NCBI RefSeq assembly: GCF_030253575.1
Contig: NC_080563.1
Location: 36,193,001-36,257,000, forward strand
DNA from: Rhododendron vialii
Taxonomy: Eukaryota > Streptophyta > Magnoliopsida > Ericales > Ericaceae
Reading direction: 5' to 3'
Length of the DNA: 64,000 nucleotides
Shown piece after piece: positions 59,501 through 64,000 of the stretch. A program made the translations under genes and the position numbers. The notes under the pieces were generated by a model that searched no databases, was not told the DNA's origin, and worked only from the letters and a program-made list of their open reading frames with translations. Every line of letters starts with the position of its first letter. Within the stretch, counting starts at the first letter, position 1.

Positions 59501-60926
59501 TAAGGTGACTTTCACCCATGTCCCACGCTTGAGGAATCAGTTCGCCGATGCATTGGCGACTTTGGCTTCAATGATCGAACTTCCAATAGGAGTTAAGCTG
59601 CGGCCAATTGTGATTGAACAGAGGGACTTGCCCGCTTACGAGTATATCAACGCCATTGATGATGTCGATGATGGCCTACCCTGGTACCATGACATTTGGA
59701 ACTTTGTGGAGCGCGGGGAGTTCCCTATTGAGGCCACGAAGAAGGACCGGATTGCCTTACAGAGGCTGGCTTCTCAGTACATCATCTGTGGGGGAAAGCT
59801 GTATCGAAGGTCGCACTGCGGGATGCACAAGCTCTGCGTCAACGGCGTCGAGGCAACAAGGATAATGGAGGCGGTTCACGAAGGAGTCTGCGGGCCTCAC
59901 ATGAGCGGCATCATGCTCGCTAGGAAAATCCTCAGGCAGGGTTATTACTGGTCTACAATGGAGACGCAGTGCATCGACTATGTCCGGCGCTGCTACAAGT
60001 GTCAAATCCACGCAAACTTGCAGCATGTCCCTCCGTCTAAGCTGTATGGCATGACTTCGCCGTGGCCGTTCTCTGTTTGGGGCATCGATGTTATCGGGAT
60101 GATCAGACCGTCTGCTTCAAACGGCCATAAGTTTATACTAGTAGCGATAGACTATTTCACCAAATGGGTCGAGGCCGAATCCTACAAGACGCTGACAATG
60201 GTTCAAGTTGCTCAGTTCATTCGAAAGAACATCATTTACCGGTACGGAGTTCCTCAGGCATTTGTATCCGATAACGGGAGCCATTTCAAGGGGAGGGTTC
60301 TGGAGCTCTTCGAGGAATTTGGTGTCGAGATCCATCATTCAACGACCTATCGCCCGCAAACAAATGGGGCTGTCGAAGCTGCAAACAAGAATGTCGAGAT
60401 GATCATCAAGAAGACTACCGAGTCTGCAAGGGATTGGCACGAGCAGCTGCCTCTCGCCCTCTGGGGGTACCGGACATCTATTCGCACTTCAACGGGTGCA
60501 ACTCCTTTCTCTTTAGTCTATGGGATGGAGGCGGTACTTCCCATCGAGCTCGAGGTACCATCGCTGAGAATCATGGTCGAAAGCGGTCTTGAGGAAACTG
60601 ACTGGTTAAGCGGAAGGTTTATCGAGTTGATGTTGTTTGATGAGAGAAGACTCCGGGCCTTGTATCATGTTCAGGGGTATCAGCGTCGAATTGCCCGTGC
60701 ATTCAACAAAAAGGTGAAGTCCAGGGGCTTGGTCGAAGGAGACATGGTCACGAAGGAGATCCGGGCTCCAGTGTTTGATCCTCGTGGGAAATTCAGGCCG
60801 AAGCGATCCGGGCCATACATCATCAAGGCCATCCTATCCGGGGGTGCTGCTAAGCTCATCGACCTCGACGGCAATGAATTCAACACCCTGGTCAACCTGG
60901 ATCAGCTCAAGCGTTATTTTCCCTGA
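53544..60926 (+). CDS. Gag-Pro-Pol polyprotein, uninterrupted (2460 aa)
   Basis: Start chosen at the first in-frame ATG (MADVPPPNLAIV). Approximate residues: coiled coil 10-50; Gag core 114-280 (FDGSGDPKTHL, WFLSLD); zinc-knuckle-like CAYHQMPGHYTDSC 394-407; a W-D-rich acidic linker 540-790 with repeated PAD(L/I)WD; aspartic protease with DNGSA at 923; a G-patch-like stretch (GLGLGANQQGI) about 1090; reverse transcriptase from about 1430 with YVDD at 1595; standard RNase H 1735-1855; archaeal-type RNase H 1884-2012 (YFDGAANQ, NQAEYEA, GDSNLV, ADALA); integrase with HHCC zinc site 2109-2160 and catalytic Asp 2182, Asp 2243 and Glu 2278 (34 residues between the last two). No stop or frameshift, no intron. 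The polyprotein would drive reverse transcription and integration. The copy looks recent and possibly competent. Confidence 0.95.
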   Translation: MADVPPPNLAIVLADLQRNLAIMQQRADQADASMANLQTLIEERLPLVAGGEGGERREQGAAGQEEPLVENPAPSPEMAALVAKMAKLEEAVAKSERKGSGALDMDRLCPFPNARLPDRFKMPDFAKFDGSGDPKTHLLAYHGAMKLHGVEEDAMAQLFPQTLAGPAFQWFLSLDIAKRRTWEDIGTAFNAQYSYNAQLKMTTRELESTKMTAKESFADFIQRWRAKAALMPDRPSEKDQIRIISRNLQPDFAKNLVLVQGANFETFYDSGLAIEEALQTGVLPRSDNSSSTSASKSKPRAYTGNSTALFGGNSYANANSANNPSTQNSNHIADINQVQTPQRPRNRNQPRNFANFEAPLSSVLEKLIKTGHLRPLAPTPLPQNPPPSHNPNAFCAYHQMPGHYTDSCYRLRHAIQDLVDNGTLPTPPAKPNVISNSLPKHDPNPRVNQINLSSTIFNPTDHITSTFNQRPIVPFPSEPSINMMAAGWAMEDRAKEWEELCSDWTEQYNMGFPAHPQVNQMWLDQWQEEWNAAQVDPLDGLSLFTLFYQPELNPVEVEAEEYVWDPQPGGWQLGQGLEADVDQNDFDEKYWDQFQEGEVVPEVRRPLGAMLPLVNAIADTLDRRIHECDITLDVVSVERPRPVITAPGDDCSIMVLDALPADLWDAEEAIKTSPPADIWDVDNIVDLNMGNEVWTVNTALVDGGFWDVPFVTNPGAPFEEEAAQDPAFWEGLVMEDLEWDTALGTDSTAAVASTDKGKRKLEEVPADLWDSIDSSSWWDVANVTRSGRVFQPSNLQAGSSSNPPGQKATVPAAQRTDPLFPNGAPEEDAILKQLERIPAAVSIWGLISSSKEHREKLSSALARLTVPIDITPEAMIALVLPLLSKHSVTFTERDLPIEGTAHNRPLHITIKCRGHWVPTVLIDNGSAINVCPMRVAYRLGFSKSDLTPSNLAVKAYDSTRRMVEGTLMLKLDAEGFEMDVEFHVVDVPATFNLLLGRPWLHRADIMAVPSTLHQKVMLGLPTGTLTICADSGIRPLTDDGTPVLGIMHGEEDSDFGGFSFDTSSSVLTIAMDDDFTISSTVLEMMRKMSFMPGLGLGANQQGIAEFPVFPSNNGRFGLGYTPPAKGAEKRKDTGKPRTLFGNPDSYFVREGGGSAYSGQIEPFWDPEASTWLPGFEIFAADTWSDEETAEEKLAKKEFEKQLGQTKGEFDWLKAFDQGDLEMLFSQVGLVGKGEEAEVLMLGPDSPDALEDPTSLIVKAQGSLNNCIFTPRLTCIDDESESNTESVKSKSSSESELVPLGPPRRSFYFEFESVVLGNPVGFYEMHDPTSDYFASFYINCVDPDDEGTDFDGDIPAELRSLIEKEDERRAQPLKEEVIFVNLKDEDDPRMMQIGANLSPENHAGTIELLKEFPEIFAWSHKDMPGIDPEIVQHRIPLEPGAVPVKQKLRRMRPDWVQKIKEEVTKQIDAGFIRVAEYPKWVANIVPVPKKDGKIRVCVDFRDLNKASPKDSFPLPHIDVLVDNTAGHALLSFVDGFSGYNQISVAPEDQEKTTFVTEWGTYCYVKMPFGLKNAGCTFQRAQTTLFHDFIHKTVEIYVDDMIVKAKEEKDYLPTLRQFLERLRKYNVRLNPQKCTFGVTSGKMLGFLITARGIEVDPSKIKAILEMEPPKSEKGVRSFLGKVQFISRFISKLTLTCGPLFHLLKKGVPFEWTEKCQTAFESIQRYLQNPPVLMPPTPGRPLILYLSVSSTAMGCLLAQEGSNGVEKAVYYLSKKMVGSEERYTPLEKTCWALVWATRKLRHYMLAYSVRLISRMDPIKYLFEKPALTHKLARWLLLLAEFELQHVTRKSVKGRAVAEFLADHPIDGPEDVDFTFPDEEVLTVVEEVWTLYFDGAANQRGFGIGVLLITPAGAHIPLAFKLNFDVTNNQAEYEACIVGMEAAIALGVEKLEVIGDSNLVVSQANGDWKVREEKLKPYHQDLEELIPRFNKVTFTHVPRLRNQFADALATLASMIELPIGVKLRPIVIEQRDLPAYEYINAIDDVDDGLPWYHDIWNFVERGEFPIEATKKDRIALQRLASQYIICGGKLYRRSHCGMHKLCVNGVEATRIMEAVHEGVCGPHMSGIMLARKILRQGYYWSTMETQCIDYVRRCYKCQIHANLQHVPPSKLYGMTSPWPFSVWGIDVIGMIRPSASNGHKFILVAIDYFTKWVEAESYKTLTMVQVAQFIRKNIIYRYGVPQAFVSDNGSHFKGRVLELFEEFGVEIHHSTTYRPQTNGAVEAANKNVEMIIKKTTESARDWHEQLPLALWGYRTSIRTSTGATPFSLVYGMEAVLPIELEVPSLRIMVESGLEETDWLSGRFIELMLFDERRLRALYHVQGYQRRIARAFNKKVKSRGLVEGDMVTKEIRAPVFDPRGKFRPKRSGPYIIKAILSGGAAKLIDLDGNEFNTLVNLDQLKRYFP

Positions 60927-60949
60927 GAGATGCTCGTTGGGTCGAAAAA

Positions 60950-61210
60950 CCACAAGGGTGGGCGATTCCAAGCAAAAGTTAGAGCAGCCTGCTAGACCGA
61001 AAACCTAAGGAGGCGGTTCTAGGCAAAAATAAATAGGCAAAAGTCGAAAGCTCGCTAGACCGAAAACCTGCAAAGGCGGTACTAGGCAAAAGTTAGAGCG
61101 TAAAAGGAGAGGTAAAATACCCGAGTGAACCTTGGCCTGAACTACGTTCTGACCTGATTCCCTGAAAAGGGATACGTAGGCAATCTCACCTTGAGATTCG
61201 GTCACACTCT
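60950..61210 (+). repeat. Repeats and conserved Tat-type motif downstream of pol
   Basis: Two copies of a unit containing GCTAGACCGAAAACCT and GGCGGT(T/A)CTAGGCAAAA lie at about 60990-61030 and 61050-61090. They are followed at about 61135-61190 by GAACTACGTTCTGACCTGATT then AAGGGATACGTAGGCA. From memory, similar GAACTAC...TACGTAGGCA sequence occurs in many Tat/Ogre elements; its role is unknown to me. Confidence 0.7.
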
Positions 61211-61246
61211 ATCAAAATTTCGATCCAGGTTCGACATTTTTTTTGA

Positions 61247-61266
61247 GGGGGGGGGGGGGGGGGGGG
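61247..61266 (+). repeat. Poly-G run (20 G)
   Basis: Twenty consecutive G after a T-rich stretch ending GA. It could act as a polypurine tract or be simple slippage. An A-run follows at 61371-61389. Confidence 0.85.
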
Positions 61267-61472
61267 TCGAGCACAAGTCAAAGGCAGCACCGAAGCGAGT
61301 CAGAAAGGGGGAAACCTGTTGTCTTTCAACTTTATTGCAAATTACTATTTCTAATACATAAGCTGAGCACAAAAAAAAAAAAAAAAAAAGTTGAAGCATG
61401 AAAAACAGAACAAAATGCTTATGAAGCCTAACGGCTCGCAGTTTATTCTAAGCATAGCAGAGTGGCCCGGAG

Positions 61473-62730
61473 TCAGTCAATACTTTCTCTTTCATTCACA
61501 TCTGCTCTCAGCCACTGTCTGTAGCGCCTCCTCAGCCCTGTTGAAAAATCTGGCATCTCAGCCTGAAGGGCTTTAAGGCCCCAGCGCCGTTGGTAACCAC
61601 CGAGTGTTTGAGCATTGAAGTTCGGGACACGGAAATCCCCAATGCTGGTGCGGTGGTTCTCTTGAGAGGCGCCCAACTGTCGAAGAACACGGCCGGGAAT
61701 GTAGAAAGTGAAACTCGATAGCCCAGCAATCACCATCCGGTCGAATCCGTCGGAGGAAATAGCCATATCCGGAAGGTCCAGCCAGGGGCACCTCCAAGCA
61801 ATCTCATCAGGCTGCATTTGCTGCATGAACGCATACCAGCCTTCTATGTCCATGTCCGGATACCGCATCTCCCTTTGATGGATCCTCTTCGGAAAGAGAT
61901 TCCAGCCCGCTACCGGAGGATGCAAGAGATTCAACTTGTCTGACAGCCACAACTGTATGAGAGGAAAAGACAAGTAAGAGGCTAGATAAAACCTGAGCGA
62001 AAAGACAAGTAAGGAGCTAGGAAGCAACCTAAGCCGAGCGTTGAGGTAAAATGAGAACGTGTGAAAAGCCGGAAAAAGGTGAGCTGAGTGAGATTACCTG
62101 AAGCAAAAGCGGGCTGCCGCTGAAAACGGCAGACTGGCCCGTATACACCAAATCCAAACCCAAGAGAGTTTCGGCCAGGACCAGAGGGACCACGTTCCTT
62201 CGCGCCCCCATCTGTGCAGCAACGCTCACCAGTGAAGGGCTGACCCGCCCGTCGGCCGGCACAAGCAAGTAGGCGGCCAGCAAGCAGATCACCAAGGCAA
62301 AGCGGCGACGCGCCTGAGCATCATCACTAGCCAAATCGCCGTCCGGGCTGTACATTTCGATCAACCGCATGATTTTCAATTGGCCGCCCTCCAGGATGGT
62401 ATTCGCCAAGCCCCGGGAAATGTTGAGTGAACTGGCCAGCAATTTGGGCATACTCACCTGGTAGGGCGGAACTACAAGCGTAGGGGACGAGAAGGTCCGA
62501 AGGTACGCCTGGAATTCTTCGACAGTCGGGCACATCTCGTCGTCGCCAAAGCGAAAGACATGGACGTCCGGATCCCAGAATCTGAGAGCTGCCTGCAGGA
62601 GCGCTGGGCGGAGTGGCACATGCCGAAGAAAGCGGAACGAGGCGAGGCCGTGGTATTGAAAATTGAGCCAGTCAACGCTTAGAAATTGCCCCAACCAGGG
62701 CCTAAGTAAAGTCAGGAGGGGGTTATCCAT
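61473..62730 (-). CDS. Antisense DUF7745 / plant-mobile-domain-like gene within the retrotransposon
   Basis: Two exons, 62730-62098 and 61952-61473, joined at LLLQ/LWLSD through a GT...AG intron of 145 bp with no phase change, giving 370 residues. The N-terminal half matches the DUF7745 pattern I recognise from plant proteins near the PMD family: ALRFWDPDVHVFRFGDDEMC followed by PTVEEFQAYL. The second half has EGWYAFMQQMQPDEIAWRCP and ends in an Arg-rich stretch. Antisense extra genes between pol and the 3' LTR are reported for Tat elements; their role is unknown, with proposals around PMD proteins acting in silencing. A TATA box lies at 62801-62806. It is intact and spliceable, suggesting that it is kept by selection in the element. 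Confidence 0.82.
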
Positions 62731-64000
62731 GGCAAATATTGAAGTATACTGGAGGAAAGGGGAAGCAGTGCACCTTGAAAAACCTTTGCAGGGCCTCTGC
62801 TTTATAGGCCTTTGCCCTTTGAATTTCTTTCCACTAATGGGGCATCCAAAGCCTCATGCTACACTCCAAATCATGTTCCTGCAAAGGACACTGCCCCCCT
62901 GAGACACCCAGAAACCGTGTGCAAACCGTGTAGGGGTGAAGACAAAGTGGCCCCCGAAAAAGGACAGTTGGTCAGTCAAGTGGATCTGGCACTCAGGACC
63001 CTGGCGTACGCCAGTTATTTACTGGCGTGTCCGTGTCCCCACATTACTGGCGTACTGCCCTCAACTTCTGGCGTACGCCAGTCGGCTTCACCAGAAACCA
63101 GTCTTGAGCAGCTACTGCCTCCGTGTGGTCGTTTTCAATTCCGGGGCTGGCTTTGGCTATTTGTTGGGTCCTACAAGTCACAAATGACATTTAAGACTAT
63201 GGCCAAGCATCGGATTCCAAAAGCCACGCCCGATGAAGATTTTGGACCCTCGGTGGCCCGTGTCGAGACAAAATCAAGGATACGGATGGTCAAAACTCGT
63301 TTCCGGGGCTCTTGCCAAGTTTTGTCATACCACACAAGTTGCGTAGGACTTATGTGACTGTGTGGGGGTGTCGGTTTCAGTCCGGGACTATATCGAGTCA
63401 TCTTTGGCGTCTTATGCCCGTTTTTATGGCATTTTTAGCATTTTTTTGGTATTTCCCCTTGCACCGGGACTTTTCTATTCGGTTTTGATGGCTCGTACAG
63501 GTCATTGTGCATCTATGTCACCTTTCAAAAGGGTCAGTTCCCTTCCCCGGGGAGAATCTTAGAGTTTGGCCTACCGGCGCCGAAAACTCCCGTATCCCCC
63601 GCGTGTCTGGGATACGTATGGTATCCTAGGACGTTTCTGTCCATCTTTTCTTCGAGCTAAGTCAATTATGTGCGTAGTCAAGTGTCTGTGGTCGACTCAA
63701 AGTATTCATCAATGCATGTTAGATATTAGCGGATGTTTTGTTCTTTTCCTTTACCAAGTCTCACCAAAGTAATGGGAAAGCAGTAAAACAGAAAATGCAT
63801 CTATTATATACTACTGTGTCAAAGCTACTGGTGGAAATGTATCAGGTATCAAACGACACAACGGCCCGGGCAGAGCTAAATGTATCAGGGCACACTCGCC
63901 CGCAAAATCAAGAGGCACGCAGGCCCCGTCCAAAACATCGAGTATCAAAGTATCTATCCAAAAGTGGCAAGTACCGGCAAAATAGACTGAGGCTCGGTGA
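62731..64000. other. Retrotransposon non-coding 3' region
   Basis: Upstream side of the antisense gene. Contains further GGCGTACGCCAGT palindromes (63003-63085). No coding region recognised; the short plus-strand frames lack domains. The 3' LTR is not reached. Confidence 0.6.
62801..62806 (-). promoter_or_regulatory. TATA box of the antisense gene
   Basis: TATAAA on the minus strand, 71-76 bases upstream of the antisense ATG. This would give a leader of about 40 bases and supports a promoter independent of the LTR. Confidence 0.6.

Larger units (their letters stand above)
50078..64000 (+). mobile_element. Tat-lineage Ty3/gypsy LTR retrotransposon (3' end beyond window)
   Basis: Order: 5' LTR (50078-52054), PBS (52056-52073), leader, gag-pol in one frame (53544-60926), repeat-rich segment, antisense gene (62730-61473), and further non-coding sequence. 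Tat assignment rests on the tRNA-Arg-type PBS, the second archaeal-type RNase H domain after the usual one, absence of a chromodomain, and an antisense extra gene between pol and the 3' LTR. The 3' LTR would begin TGTAGACACCCC and is not present, so the element exceeds 13.9 kb. Confidence 0.92.

Noticed and set aside
63355-64000. Start of the 3' LTR near the window end
   Set aside because: No TGTAGACACCCC and no match to the 5' LTR sequence; the 3' LTR must lie further right.

Overview
This is plant nuclear DNA, almost certainly from a eudicot. The evidence is AT-rich intergenic sequence, spliced plant genes (classical arabinogalactan proteins, a phytocyanin, an ATL-type RING-H2 ligase, a chloroplast-targeted protein) and a heavy load of plant transposons: Ty3/gypsy Tat-lineage, CACTA/En-Spm, hAT, MULE, LINE and a SINE-like element. 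I cannot name the species. There are no operons, CRISPR arrays or rRNA/tRNA genes. All exon structures were read from splice sites and family resemblance only.

Region 1 (1-15 kb): a tandem duplication. Unit A (about 229-7487) and unit B (about 7488-13605) each carry a classical arabinogalactan-protein gene and exon 2 of a phytocyanin. The breakpoint lies inside the phytocyanin intron, so only unit B's exon 2 still connects to exon 1 (14694-14865) and forms a complete uclacyanin-like gene. Unit A's exon 2 is a frameshifted pseudogene. After duplication, unit A received a probable solo LTR (1912-3620) and unit B a MULE-like element with long inverted repeats that appears to contain a captured 5'-UTR intron (8161-9094). 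All intact genes here encode secreted, probably GPI-anchored cell-surface proteins.

Region 2 (16-33 kb): a 5'-truncated LINE (16.1-17.4 kb), a five-exon gene for a plastid-targeted membrane-anchored helical protein (17782-19940, minus), hAT-like and foldback MITEs, a SINE-like insertion, a 2.5 kb probable solo LTR with a perfect 5-bp target duplication (25608-28149), and an intronless ATL6/ATL31-like E3 ubiquitin ligase (30432-31511).

Region 3 (33.5-50 kb): CACTA territory. One left end carries an array of AGTCGG motifs (33553). A large element has its left end at 35698 and two minus-strand genes: a TNP2 transposase whose four exons join into an intact 1133-codon frame (43295-46936) and a TNPA-like/Transposase_24 gene of six exons (38888-42879) whose frame is interrupted by one TGA. 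A further CACTA end with a TNPA-like fragment starts at 48107. Nested inside are a clean hAT MITE (37312-37669) and rearranged LINE pieces.

Region 4 (50.1-64 kb): the 5' LTR (50078-52054), tRNA-Arg-type primer binding site, leader, a single uninterrupted Gag-Pro-RT-RNaseH-aRNaseH-integrase frame (53544-60926) and an antisense, intron-containing DUF7745/plant-mobile-domain-like gene (61473-62730) of a Tat-lineage Ty3/gypsy retrotransposon. The 3' LTR lies beyond the window. Coding capacity looks intact, suggesting a young insertion. The most unusual parts are the antisense gene with its own TATA box, a palindromic TGGCGTACGCCA-like motif shared by the LTR and the region upstream of the antisense gene, and a tryptophan-aspartate-rich linker in the polyprotein.
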